Source: Glomus cerebriforme (taxonomy: Eukaryota; Glomeromycota; Glomeromycetes; Glomerales; Glomeraceae). Taken from it: a DNA stretch of 21,371 nucleotides. Shown one piece after another: positions 1-9,791 of the stretch. The notes under the pieces were generated by a model that was not told the origin of the DNA, searched no databases, and worked only from the letters and a program-made list of their open reading frames with translations. Made by a program: the position numbers and the translations under genes. The stretch is taken from contig QKYT01001208.1 of assembly GCA_003550305.1 (NCBI GenBank), forward strand, positions 1 through 21,371. The letters run 5' to 3'. Positions within the stretch are counted from its first letter, which is position 1. The number at the start of each line of letters is the position of its first letter.

Positions 1-200
1 GGCAGCTGTCCCGTGACAGATCGTCACCAATCCGGATCAACCGGATATTCAATACATTTATCGGATCTAACCGGTTGAATCCATTTAAACAATTTTGATA
101 TCCGGATGACAATCTGTTGTTCCAAATTTCAAACCGGATATCCGATAATCCGGATTTATAGCGGATATCCGTTATTATCGGTTTACGGGTCTGAACACTA
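1..200. mobile_element. Right end of a GGATATCC-rich DNA element (hAT-like tip)
   Basis: The first 200 bases are the least AT-rich part of the window and are packed with short inverted boxes of the type ATCCGGAT, GGATATCC and CCGGATA. Read from the inner side, the segment ends in TAGTGTTCAGACCCGT at about 200-185. This TAGTG tip fits the YARNG start of hAT terminal inverted repeats. It abuts the dispersed repeat at 201, whose second copy (15108-15223) continues without this segment, so the segment looks inserted there. Similar ATCTG/GGAT box clusters flank the cassette element at 19114-20657. The other end lies outside the window, so superfamily assignment is tentative. Confidence 0.5.
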
Positions 201-312
201 GATCATTAATATCACTACTATCATTAAGATCACCGTGATCATGGAAATCACGATCATAGAGTGGCACAGTACGGCACAGTAAATCGGCGCAGTAATGTTT
301 CATACTAACAAC
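201..312 (+). repeat. Dispersed repeat, copy 1 (inverted relative to 15108-15223)
   Basis: The reverse complement of this segment aligns over its whole length with 15108-15223. Shared blocks include TACTGTGCCACT and TTAATGATAGTAGTGATATT. Most differences are C/G in this copy and T/A in the other, several at CG dinucleotides, with one 4-base indel near GATCACGG. The segment contains GGCACAGTACGGCACAGTAAATCGGCGC, which is unusually GC-rich here. Copy 1 is cut at 200/201 by the neighbouring GGATATCC element. Its origin (LTR fragment or MITE) is not decidable from two partial copies. Confidence 0.8.
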
Positions 313-785
313 GTGATCTAATATATGATTATAATATTATAGAATATTGTAGAATAATTTTATAAAACATAGTTTAGTGAAACATTAAATTATATAAAAA
401 GGCTGGGTTTTGACTTTAGTTAACCAGCTTTCAGAGCTCAAGAAAAACAGAATAAAATATTAATTATTAAAAGTTATTATGACATGGTTTGTCTGAGAAT
501 TAATTAATATAATAAGTCCAGAAGTGAAATATAGGAAATTATTCCAGATTGATTATTTAATATAAAGTTGTTTAATATAGAGAAAACTATCAAAGTTTGA
601 AAGTTAAATTTTAAGATTATAAAAAAAAGAAGGGGTTATTAAAATCTAAACCAAGCATATAAATAAATGGAGTCTGCTAACATATAACAAGTATCAGTAA
701 TAACATATAAGTAAATAAATAATTATAATAGTATTATTAACAAAATATATAAAACTATCTATTACTCAAAAATTATTAAAATACA
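313..785. other. AT-rich DNA with no recognisable gene
   Basis: I see no coding stretch on either strand. The only notable signal is TATATAAAAAGGCTGGG near 393, a TATA-like box followed by an imperfect hairpin (GGCTGG pairing with CCAGC at about 422-426). No transcript can be tied to it. If the relic at 813-1604 had later exons like its paralogue, they would lie here on the minus strand, but none is readable. Confidence 0.4.
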
Positions 786-812
786 TTAATAAGTCTTCTT
801 AAGTTTATATTT

Positions 813-1604
813 TTAAATTTTATCAAGTTTAATCTCAGTAAAAACTTCTTTATTGATATAAATTTTATCATTTGGATCTATCACAAATGAATAACATAAT
901 CCTATAAAAAATTGAGATACTATAAATATACTATATTTTATATGTAATATTATAAAGTATACTATAAATATACTGTATTTTGCACAATAGTATAAAATAT
1001 ACTGTTATACCATATCAAATATACTGTATTTTAGTATATTTTACATCCTATTTTTGCACATACATATTGAAAAATAATATATGTATACTAAAAAACAGTA
1101 TACTTTATACTGTGTATACTGAAATATAATATTTAATTTTTTATAAGATAGGTTTTAAAAAGTTGCAAAATATTAAATGTCAAGTAATAGAACTTGAGCT
1201 TTGTCTAATATATAAAGGATACTTACTGTTCATGCCTATATTTAATACCAAAATTGTATAGAGCATCTTTTACTATTTTTTCTGTAAAAAGAATCCATTT
1301 GTCTAAGTCATTCATTTTTAAGCATATCTTTTTGAATTCAATTAACTCTATCTTTATCTTCAATTTACTATTATCAATAACAGTATTATCATTATCAGAA
1401 CTGTCACAAATAAAGATTCTGAACTATAAATATAATTATCATTATCATCATTAACAGATTTTATACCAAAATCTGAATTAAAATAATATTTTTCAGTTTT
1501 ATCAGCTATCTTTATTTCTCTTAAAAATTTATTATGAAGTGACAAATTACTTTTTAGACTTATAATAACCTTATTGTCACTTTTATCACTTTTATTATTA
1601 TGAG
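813..1604 (-). pseudogene. Two-exon relic of an amplified fungal gene family (paralogue of 6334-7641)
   Basis: Read on the minus strand, an exon starts after an acceptor (ATTCCAG) at 1605 and runs to 1227, where a GTAAGT donor follows. It encodes a Ser/Asp/Asn/Lys-rich linker, a one-base frameshift near 1410, then the block MNDLDKWILFTEKIVKDAL and YNFGIKYRHEQ. The next exon starts at 901 after TTTTTTATAG and reads CYSFVIDPNDKIYINKEVFT before a TAA at 815-813, with similar coding beyond it to 786. The same two blocks in the same order, split by an intron at the same residue, recur at 7641-7202. The order matches, from memory, a large uncharacterised family of arbuscular mycorrhizal fungi. Function is unknown and the upstream exons are not readable. 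Confidence 0.7.
902..1226 (-). other. Intron enlarged by TATACTGTA-type repeats
   Basis: This is the intron between the two exons of the 813-1604 relic: GTAAGT at 1226-1221 and TTTTTTATAG ending at 902. At 325 nt it is about four times longer than the equivalent intron of the paralogue (7472-7395, 78 nt). The excess is made of alternating copies and inverted copies of TATACTGTATTTT and AGTATACTTTATA, for example at about 945-1060 and 1085-1125. It therefore looks like an insertion or expansion of a self-complementary AT repeat within the intron. Confidence 0.55.
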
Positions 1605-2735
1605 CTGGAATTTAGATGTTAAGAAAAAAAAGTGAATTTATTATGTATGATATTTTATATATTAGAAGTATGACAGAAAATATCTATCTTATCTTCTGGT
1701 GTACTTGATTCCTTATATTCTTATTTACATTAATACTTGTATAAATGGATATCTTTCATAATATTATCATCTGCTAAATGCTTTTAATATTTTTTTAATA
1801 ATATTTGAGTTTAAGACATAATCTAATTTTTTTTGGTCAAAGGTTCAATAAGCCTCATTCCCCATTAAAGTATAATCATGAATCTGCAAAACTATAAAAA
1901 TCATAAAAATTAGTATTATACTAACTTGATACTTAAGATATAATATCAATGCTAGACATATATTTCAGTTAACTTCACTTTTATTTCTAATAATTTTTTT
2001 CTGCCTCAATGCAATTTTTTCAGTTTCAACATTCTCTAAAATGATTTTACATCTTTTCCTTATACTTAATACTATAGAAATAATAAAAGAATGATTAAAA
2101 AAAGACTATACTAAATCCTAAAGGTAAGGCAAGTAGTTAAGAATTATAAATAAATATAATAGTTCTTAATATTGTAATATAATATATTTCATTATTAACC
2201 TAATATGTAAGTAGGTAATTGTTTTGATATAATAATTTAACTCCTTCATATTTTTTATATCCAAATATTAGCAATCTATTATTGAGAATAGATGTTTCCT
2301 TTTTTCACTTTTTATCTATTGTATTTTTTGTAACCCATAATACAAATTTAGATATTGTAAAGTATTTAGTTTACTTATTATAAGTGAAATTGAATTTTAT
2401 TTTATAGAAATTCAAAATAAAAAGGAGACCGAAGATATCAGGATCTAAGACCATCTTCTAACCTTTAAACTATAATTATAAATTCATATTTTTTCAAGAT
2501 AAAATTCAAAATTCAGAAATAAATAAATATTAAAAGCTTATTTTTTCATTTTGATAGTAGACATTTGTGACTTTTTAGACAGAAAAAAATTTTTTTTGAT
2601 TAACTACAGTAATCAATCTTGATTTCTTTTATTTATCCTATCTGTAATATATAATCATATCATTTTTTGTCATTTGGTCATATAACAGATAGTCATTTTG
2701 TCATTTATCATATAAATACATTATATCATTTATAT
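1605..2735. other. AT-rich stretch, probably upstream part of the relic gene; nothing readable
   Basis: The stretch precedes the 813-1604 relic on its coding strand, so the first exons of that gene would be expected here. I could not identify any exon by frame continuity or recognisable motif. No RNA gene or transposon end is visible. The segment 2666-2685 (TTTGTCATTTGGTCATATAA) is repeated directly at 4618-4636, outside the other end of the palindromic element. Confidence 0.4.
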
Positions 2736-2879
2736 GTGTCTGAATCTGAAAGTTCAAACCCTAGGTTTAAAACTATAGCCAAAATCCAAAAATCAGGCCA
2801 AAATCTGAAATCAGGCTGAAAGATAAAAATCTAAACAAAACCCTTTTATTATAATCTAAAACAGCTTTTTAAAAACTTA

Positions 2880-3390
2880 ATGGCAAGTTTTTTTATTCTT
2901 TTTTTATTTTCTTTTCATTTAGAAACATATTAATGTCCTTTTTGCTTTTTTTTTCTTTAGTAACAGCTTCTTGGACTTGTTTAAGACTATTAGTAAGTTT
3001 CTTTTTTTAATCTTCATTTTCTTTTCGTCAAGTACTTTATTAATATTTTTTCTTTGCTCTTTTTTCTTTAGCAATAGTTTCTTAAACTTCTTGAAGACTA
3101 ATTGTGAATTTCACGCTATAATCCTTCATTTTCTTTTTATTAAATATTTTCTTTGCTTTTTTTTTAGTGACGCATTTTTGGACTTTATAATAACTAATAG
3201 TAGTCTTTTTTTTTGTTATTTTNTTTTCTTTTCATTTAGGAGTGTATTGATGTTCCTTATACTTATTCTTTTTAATGATGGTGATATGTCTTTTTGGTAA
3301 GTTCTTTTCCCTTTTTTTGTGATTTCTTTTTGATTCTTTTCACTTAAAGATATTATTGTTATTTCTTTTTTACTTTTTTAGCAACAATTT
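2880..3390 (+). repeat. T-rich arm: tandem units with 32-nt exon-like cores
   Basis: Tandem units of about 100 bp read, on the plus strand, T-tract, CTTTAG, a 32-nt core, then GTRAG-like donor. Cores are 2961-2992 (followed by GTAAGT), 3072-3103 (GTGAAT) and 3168-3199 (GTAGTC), each exactly 32 nt. A fourth unit near 3265-3296 keeps the GTAAGT donor but has lost the acceptor. Between cores are imperfect palindromes such as GGAGTGTATTGATGTTCC. The open reading frame across 2971-3300 results from T-tracts encoding Phe/Leu and is not a gene. Confidence 0.65.
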
Positions 3391-3714
3391 CTTTGAGCAT
3401 TCTATAAAAAAAAAATATTTTAATTTTTAGATTATTTATAAGAGTATTTAATATTTTTTTCATATTTTATTGTAATTTAATTTATTCAAATTATTTTCAT
3501 TTCATACTAAAATTAAAAAGAAATCATGTTCTTAATTTTCTATATTTGCATAAATATTTATTTGATAAAGTAATTGTTTGTGTTTTTATAGAGATCTGTT
3601 ATATAATATACATTTTAGAATAAATAATTTAAATATCTGAATTATTTTAATTTTGAATGAATAAAAATCATTATTTCTTTCAAAAGCAAAGAAAAAATAA
3701 AATAATATTTCTAA
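3391..3714. other. Unique AT-rich centre of the palindromic element
   Basis: Between the two inverted cassette arms lies about 320 bp of non-repetitive AT-rich sequence. No coding stretch longer than background, no RNA motif and no further inverted repeat is evident. It would form the loop if the arms paired. Confidence 0.5.
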
Positions 3715-4440
3715 ATTAGCAAAAATAACTATCAAGATAAAAAAAATGAAAGATCAAAGAAAGAACTCACAATTTGCCTTAAGAAGTTCAAGAAACCTAT
3801 TACTGAAGAAAAAAAGAAAAAAAGTATTAATAAAATACTTAAATGAAAAGAAAATGAAGAAGCAAAGAAAAGAACTTACAATTCATCTTCAAAAAGTCTA
3901 AGAAATCTGTTACTAAAGAAAAAAAGAAAAAAAAGTATTAATAAAACACTTAAACAAAAAGAAATTGAAGAAGAAGAAAGGAACTCACAATTCGTCTCCA
4001 ATAAGTCCAAGAAACTATCATAAAGAAAAAAAGCAAAAAAATTTTAATAAAATATTTAAATTAAAAGAAAATGAAGGATTAAATAAGGGAACTCACATTT
4101 AGTTTTTACAAAATCCAAGAAGCAGTTACTAAAGAAAAAAAAAAGCAAAAAAAAAATAATTAATAAAATATTTGATGAAAAAAAAAAAGGATCAAAGAAA
4201 AAAACTCACAATAATGAGTCTCTTAGAAGTCCAAAAAACTGACACTAAAGAAAAGAAAAAGCAAAAGGAACATCAATAACATTTCTAAATGAAAAAAAAA
4301 CATAAAAAAAAAATAATAAAATAAAGAAAACTCACCATTAGTCTCTAAGAAGTTTAAAAAGCTGTTTCTAAAAAAAAAAGTAAAAATAAAGTTCTTAAAC
4401 AAAAAGAAAAGTCTATAATCCACAAAAAATTGTGTGACTC
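3715..4440 (-). repeat. A-rich arm: inverted array of 32-nt exon-like cores
   Basis: Read on the minus strand each unit is T-tract, TTCTTTAG, core, GTGAGTT. Cores are 3771-3802 (32 nt), 3880-3912 (33), near 3989-4019, 4097-4128 (32), 4210-4244 (35) and 4336-4367 (32). Donors are GTGAGT in most units, flanked by AGTTCTTT. The core consensus is close to TAACAGCTTCTTGGACTTCT followed by TAGAGACTAATT. Spacers contain the palindrome AAGTATTAATAAAATACTT or variants. The units are the reverse complement of the T-rich arm, so the splice-like signals of the two arms face each other. Confidence 0.65.
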
Positions 4441-4800
4441 TCATTTCAGATCATATAAAAAAGGGTTCGTTTGGATTTTTGTCCTTTAATCCTAATTTCA
4501 GATTTTGGCCTGATTTTTGAATTTCAACTGAAGTTTCATTTTGGAACTGAAATTTCAGAATTTCGACAATATGTATAATTTATATAACAATTAATCATAT
4601 AATATAACTATAAATTATTTGTCATTTGTCATATAATAATTAATTAAAATTAACCAAGTGAAAATTTAAAATGATTTTGTAACATTGATAATCAATGATT
4701 TTTTTAAATTTTAAAAAAAATACTAATATTATACAATTTTCAAAAATTTTTTTGGTTTAGTTTTTAATTTAAATAACAAATTTAATGCAAAAGCAGTATA

Positions 4801-4977
4801 CATTTTTGTAGTTTAAAAAATGAAAGAGTTCAAGTAGTAGCATTAATACCTGGGTATTATATAACTAATAAAGCTAATTTATATCATAATCATTTAGCAA
4901 ATTATCATTTTAAAAATGCATATACTAGTAAAGAAGTAGAAGAAATTTTATTCATGTCAGTACCAGAAAATAAATGA
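4801..4977 (+). pseudogene. Small unassigned coding relic
   Basis: One frame stays open from about 4801 to a TGA at 4975-4977 with protein-like composition. It contains VQVVALIPGYYITNKANLYH and then FKNAYTSKEVEEILFMSVPE. Pro, Gly, Trp-poor and charged residues are mixed as in folded proteins, unlike the surrounding Lys/Phe/Leu low-complexity frames. No start codon or domain is recognised. It lies 640 bp upstream of the integrase relic on the same strand, but nothing ties it to the retrotransposon. Confidence 0.45.
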
Positions 4978-5612
4978 AAGTTAAATGAGTCAAGTACATA
5001 ATAATACTAATAAATTAATAGAATAAATTTAATTATAACATCCTGTTACATATCTTATTTGTAACAACCTCAGAAAATAGGTCCAGATAATAAATTTTTA
5101 TTTATAGAAATTATTTATTTATTTATAGGATTTTAATTAAACACAATAAAAAATAACAATACACATTAATATAGTAAAAGTAAATATGTGTTTTTTTTTT
5201 TTGTTTTTTTATTATTTATATTACTAGACAACCAAGCTAAAGCATTCTAAAGAAAATGATGAAAAAAAAGAAGTACACAAAAAGAAAGAATAAATGAAAT
5301 AAAAAAAAAGGAAAAGAAGAAANAAANAAAAAAAAAGAAGTAAAGGAAAAAAAGGAAAAAATAAATAAAGAAGAAATAAAGGAAAAAAAAAGAAAAAGAA
5401 GGTAATTAAAACAAAAAAAACTCCTGCTAAAAACAAGAAAAACAAGAAAAAAAAGACTCATCTAAAGACTAAAATGCTAAAGAGCAGAAAAAGAAGAAGT
5501 TAGAATGAAAAAATTCACTAAAAATGAAACCTAAGAGATGAAGAGCTGATCTAAATGGAAAGGAAAAAAAAAGAAAAAAAAAGGAAGTTAGAGAAGAAAT
5601 AATAAAATAATT
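4978..5612. other. Purine-rich low-complexity tract and spacer
   Basis: From about 5224 to 5600 the plus strand is almost purely A and G (GAAAAAAAAGAAG-type), with two undetermined bases at 5323 and 5327. Frames here encode Lys/Glu on the plus strand or Phe/Leu/Ser on the minus strand and arise from base composition. 5160-5223 contains a T-homopolymer. I see no gene or transposon end. Confidence 0.5.
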
Positions 5613-6062
5613 AATGAATTAATGAAGAAAGTTGGAATTAAACATAAATTATTAACCAGTTATCATTTAAGAACAAATGGATTAGTAGAGAGATTTAACA
5701 AAATATTATGAGAAGCATTGGCAAAATTAAAAGAAACTGAAGATTGGGATAAAAGAATTACACTAGTATTATTTGCATATAAAAATAAGAAATAAGATTT
5801 GATAAAGATAAAACCATTTTATGTAACATATGGAAGGAAAGCTAAAATACTAATGAAAAAAATCATGAAATTAGATAATAAAAGAATGATTCAATTAATA
5901 GAAGAATTACTATAGATGAGAAATAAAACTAAAGAAAAAATGGATAAGTTACAAAAAAAACAGAAAGAATATTATGACAAGAAAATAAATAAAAGGAAAT
6001 ATTCCAAATGAAAGAAAAAGTTATATAAACTGCAAACTTCTTCAAAAGTGATTTCAAACTAA
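5613..6062 (+). pseudogene. Ty3/gypsy retrotransposon integrase relic
   Basis: A single frame holds the second half of an integrase core. It reads GIKHKLLTSYH, then TNGLVERFNKIL (family form YHPQTNGLVERFNK, where E is the third catalytic acid of the DDE triad). EDWDKRITLVLFAY and then FYVTYGRKAK follow, and after these RNKTKEKMDKLQKKQKEYYD, the usual Lys/Glu-rich helix after the core. In-frame stops occur at 5709-5711, about 5793, about 5913 and about 6009, and no frameshift is needed. The upstream catalytic Asp residues, reverse transcriptase, RNase H and both LTRs are not visible, so this is an isolated fragment, probably left by truncation. The assignment to Ty3/gypsy rests on the integrase motif and its C-terminal helix. 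Confidence 0.85.
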
Positions 6063-6333
6063 TATAATTAAATGATGCATTAGTTTTAGCAATATAATAA
6101 TTTTATCATTAAAAAATGCATATACTATCAGTATATATGCAAAGTTATCATCTTAGTATGACCATCATGCTAATAAAACCTGTATAATACTAATAATACT
6201 AAAATAAATACATAATATAAATTAACTATCCTCAGAAAAAATTCTTAGGGCAGAGCTAATAGAATAATTAAAATATAAGTAATAGTTTAAATGCCTTCCA
6301 TACAGTTTAAGAAATAGTTTCTTTTGTTGTAGA
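6063..6333. other. Spacer with one hairpin
   Basis: AT-rich spacer between the integrase relic and the minus-strand relic. GCATATACTATCAGTATATATGC at about 6118-6140 can form a 9-10 bp hairpin. It might mark a transposon terminus or simply be composition. Nothing else is recognised. Confidence 0.35.
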
Positions 6334-7641
6334 CTAATATGATGAATATGTGTAGTAATATAAAAAGACTTTGATCATAATACATACATATTCAGCTAGT
6401 ACATTTAAGCACAGAAGTGTCATCATAAACTTAAAAAATACAATCAAAGTAAATAACAAAAGGTAAATTAATGAATATTAGATTAAAAAACATACTAATA
6501 TGCAGAAATTCAATAGTTTCTAATTTTTAGACTCTATGCTCATCTTGATCAAAAGTCTTACAAAGTTGATTAAACATATCTTTTATTATTTTAGGCAATT
6601 TTAGACCTCTTTTTCATAATAACTTTATATCATTCTACCTCTTAAATTGCTAACCCACTTTTGCACATCCATACTTAACAGTAATCTTATGAATAATCAT
6701 ATTATCTCTCTTTCTGAGTATCTTCCTTTTCATATCTATAACTGCAGGTATAGATCTTTTACAATTTTTTCTTGTTAATGATAACAAACTATATAATCCT
6801 CCCCTATATGTATAAATTATTTAGACTATAGAAAGATAAGAACTAATAGAAATTTCCTTTCCTTACCTAATTACTTTTACTTCATTAATATTATTGAAAA
6901 CTTTATTAGTAAAACTCTATATGTAAATAAGTATCTATAATTCTAAATAATCTGTTATCAAAGAATCTGATCTGTATTCTTGTAATCTATAAAATGAGAA
7001 AGCAAACTTAGTATCCAATCTTAAATTACTATAATGAAGTTATTACATATAGATTGTATATTGTATTTTATATCCAATCTTAATTAAAATCCTTTAATCT
7101 ATTAAAATCTTGATCTATTTAATCAACCTTAAAGACTTATTTTTGAAGTTTCTTAATAGTTTTCTATTAAAACAATATACCAGTTGTCAGTAAAAAAAAA
7201 GTTATATGATATATAGAAAAAATATGAAACTTATAAGATTAAAGCTATTTATATATTTCAGCAAGTTATGATGAGCTATTGATAGCATTTTCTTGATTTG
7301 AAAATGGTGAATTTCATGTAATTTACTTTTAATGAAAACATTTTCCTTTAGGTAAGTATTGTCTTCAGAGTCTAAAATAAACGAATGAGCAAAACTTTTT
7401 GTATAGAAATAAAGTGTAAGTGAAACTTATGCATCTTGAAAAATATAAGCTTATTATTTAATATAAACTTACTGTTCATATTTGTAATACAGGCCAAAAT
7501 AGTAAATAACATTTTTTACAACAGTTTCAGTTATGGGTACCCACTTATTAATATCATCCATTTCAATATAAGATTTTTTATATTTTTTCTAATTATATAC
7601 AGACATTTCTTGAAAGTTGTCATTATCATTACATTTTAGCA
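6334..7641 (-). pseudogene. Multi-exon relic of an amplified fungal gene family (paralogue of 813-1604)
   Basis: Minus-strand exons in order. 7641-7473 carries MDDINKWVPITETVVKNVIY and YYKYEQ, then a GTAAGT donor. 7394-7202 carries FAHSFILDSEDNTYLKEN, ending in TAA. A doubtful exon spans 6986-6867 (TTTTATAG acceptor, GTAAGG donor). 6803-6496 carries CKRSIPAVIDMKRKI, MIIHKITVKYGCAKVG, LKLPKIIKDMFNQLCKTFD and KLETIEFLH with four in-frame stops, then GTATGT. 6429-6334 carries MMTLLCLNVLAEYVC. This order (KW..VE.ALY, HSFILD, RK..YGCAE.G, RGLK.PK..KDMF, KLET.GF) agrees with a large uncharacterised family I recall from arbuscular mycorrhizal fungi. Reading phases do not join perfectly across the 66-nt intron at 6495-6430, consistent with decay. 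Molecular function is unknown. Confidence 0.75.
7395..7472 (-). other. 78-nt intron conserved between two paralogous relics
   Basis: GTAAGTTTATA follows YKYEQ at 7472 and the next exon resumes at 7394 after CTATACAAAAAG with (V)FAHSFILD. The paralogue at 813-1604 has a donor after the equivalent residue (RHEQ). Shared position shows that the intron predates the duplication. Confidence 0.6.
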
Positions 7642-8900
7642 TATGTATTCTAATCTTAAAACAGCAAATGATATCAATTACTGCAAATATATTATTTTTG
7701 ATTTGTCTCAACTATTCATTATACTAATGTATAATATAAATAAACATTATATAGTACTGCTATAAATAGGATGTAATGTTTTATGTGATGACGCTATGGT
7801 TACATAAATCAAAAATGATATATTTGCCAATTACTAGTTGCATTAATTTTAACATTTCAAAGTACTAAATACTTACTGAAACATCTGCAAATTTATTAAC
7901 TTTACCATTCTTAGAATAACTTTTGTAGACTTAATTTTCTTCATCTAGATCACAAGTTCATATTAGCAAATTATCTATTACTCAGAAAATCTTTTCACTG
8001 ATCTGTTTATTTTATACTATTATTATAATCAAATGGCCTAATAGTAATATTAGACTATCTTTTATTATCATGCATATATTTTAGAACTATCTTGCATAAT
8101 CTTTTCATCTTAAAGTATTAAAATATATTATTTTGTTAATCTTCACTCCTTAAAAAATGCATACTATACTTACATATTTCAAATTATATTTATTTAAAGT
8201 ATCTGCTTTCTGCAAGTTTAATACCATTGATTTAGAAAGACTGAAAAAAATATCAATCTTATCCTACAGAAATAAATTTTGTCAATAAATCTTTATTATC
8301 ATAGAGATGCATTCAATACTGACCTTCTTAAAGTTAACCAATTCCTTAAATTTTTTATTCTATAAATATCAAAGTAGTTATTAAAAAAAATGTTCGTATA
8401 GATTTTAAGATAATATTTTTTATCTAACAATAGATTATTTTTTCACTTTTTTTGAATAGTTATTCTGATAGGCTAAAAATCATCATTGGACTAGAGAATT
8501 AAAATTGCTTTTATTAGATAATCATTATCTTATAACTTTTAGTTAAAAAAATTACACATCTATACCTCTTGATTTCATTTTGATAATCCAGTGAAAGTTT
8601 CACTATTGAGATTACAATTAATACTTCCAATTATATTTTCATTTCTATTAATAGGTTAGTGGATATAAGTCTTACTACACAAGCACTTCTTCTTCTACTC
8701 TTTTGCTTTTTTGCAGTTTGGTTGTGAATTCTAGTATGAAAGATTTAGAATTAGTAATATTATTCTTTGATTAACATGCCTAATTTATTATTAATTTTCT
8801 ATCCCATCTGAACATTATTATAACTAGTTCAATACTACAGTAGATCAGCAAGTAGTCTTTAGTATCAAATAACTGAATAAGTTATCTGTACATCAGCATC
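7642..8900. other. AT-rich stretch, possible upstream exons of the 6334-7641 relic
   Basis: On the minus strand a short frame near 7952-7885 (VYKSYSKNGKVNKFADVS) ends in front of a GTAAGTATT donor and may be an upstream exon. Another weak frame near 8710-8580 ends before GTATAG. Neither can be assigned to a family. The remainder is AT-rich without visible elements. Confidence 0.3.
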
Positions 8901-9110
8901 AGTTTCATGACTCAGTGAATAGTCTTAAATAACAGGTAACCCAATAAGCCTTTAGTCATACCACTTTTTTCTAGTAATCACTTGTGCTTTTAACGGTCAG
9001 AATTTTGAATGGTTTATTTTTCTAATAAAAAAATTTTTACTTGTCTCTTTATATCTATCGAGAAGAATTTATATACTTTTTTGCCTGCTATCTTGATCAT
9101 AGTTAGCAAT
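8901..9110 (-). pseudogene. Weak unassigned coding relic
   Basis: One minus-strand frame retains protein-like text: KNKPFKILTVKSTSDY, then KKVV, LKAYWVTCYLRLFTES. It is interrupted by several TAG, TAA and TGA codons, most one C-to-T or G-to-A step from Gln or Trp. No domain is recognised. The mixture of Trp, Tyr, Cys and Pro in this AT-rich setting is the only argument for past coding. Confidence 0.3.
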
Positions 9111-9530
9111 TTTTTTGAAAGCTTTTATGTAAAAATCTATTTTTTGATTGAATAGCTTTAAATTACTCTCATTCAAATAGTCAAGAATGTTCTAGCTTTT
9201 AGGATTTTAGTTGAAGTATTTGGATATGCTGCAAGTATAATAAAAATAAGCTAATAAAAAGAATTATCTCAAACCACTTTAAATTAATATCTGATAATTT
9301 AATTATCCATTATACCATGAATTATTGGTCATATATAAGGTTTACTTTTACAGATTTATGATCACGAACTTGAATTTGCACCTCCTGATTGTGGATGTAA
9401 TTTTTTTATTATTTATATATGATCACGTAATTTATGCAGTAAGATCAGTATCATGCATAAATAGAAATTGCATCTACAAAATATAATTGTCTTGAATTTA
9501 TTACTTGAAAAAGATAAATAAAGTATTTTA

Positions 9531-9791
9531 TTAATTTTTCAGATACATGGCTAATTAGAAATAAAGAAATAATTTAATGTTTGGACTTGCATTAAATAGC
9601 CTAGGATCTATATACTCTCTCCTTCTTTGATAATATCATATATTTTACTTATTAACTATATTATCAGATTTCTTATAAATTTCTATAACTATTTTATTTC
9701 TATCACTATTGTTAACTATAAGATTCTCATTTCTATCTATATTAAATTTCTAAAATAAATTATTTCACTTATTTCTACGCTTATTTATATC
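9531..9791 (-). pseudogene. Unassigned coding relic in one frame
   Basis: A single minus-strand frame carries FNIDRNENLIVNNSDRNKIV, EIYKKSDNIVNK, then YYQRRREYIDPRLFNASPNI and KLFLYF, with stops scattered between. Composition (Arg-rich block, Pro, Gly-poor) differs from flanking low-complexity DNA. I do not recognise the protein. No splice sites clearly delimit it. Confidence 0.4.

Larger units (their letters stand above)
2736..4575. mobile_element. Quasi-palindromic inverted-repeat element with two facing cassette arrays
   Basis: The outer 130 bp at 2736-2865 and the reverse complement of 4444-4575 align well. Shared blocks include AAAAATCAGGCCAAAATCTG, then an ACCCTTTTWTTAT-like block. Inside are two arrays of related units: a T-rich arm (about 2880-3390) and an A-rich arm (about 3715-4440) that is its reverse complement. 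A unique AT-rich centre lies between. The whole is thus a long imperfect palindrome with about 800-bp arms. A near-identical 19-20 bp direct repeat lies outside both ends (2666-2685 and 4618-4636), but it is not adjacent to the tips, so the target duplication is unresolved. No transposase gene is present. Confidence 0.7.

Noticed and set aside
2971..3300. 109-codon plus-strand ORF rich in Phe, Leu and Ser
   Set aside because: It arises from T-tracts of the cassette array; its text follows the repeat unit and it includes an undetermined base. No independent coding sign.
4223..4444. 73-codon minus-strand ORF
   Set aside because: Same cause, from the A-rich arm of the palindromic element read in reverse. 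It crosses acceptors and donors of the units.
5041..5100. TGTAACAACC as the start of an LTR
   Set aside because: No matching direct repeat or CA end was found downstream of the integrase relic, so an LTR cannot be supported.
5224..5461. Two overlapping minus-strand ORFs of Phe/Leu
   Set aside because: They are the complement of a nearly pure A/G tract with undetermined bases; composition alone explains them.
6118..6140. Hairpin as an rho-independent terminator or tRNA-like structure
   Set aside because: Bacterial terminators are not expected here, the stem is purely AT-rich and no tRNA-like elements (A and B boxes) were found anywhere in the window.
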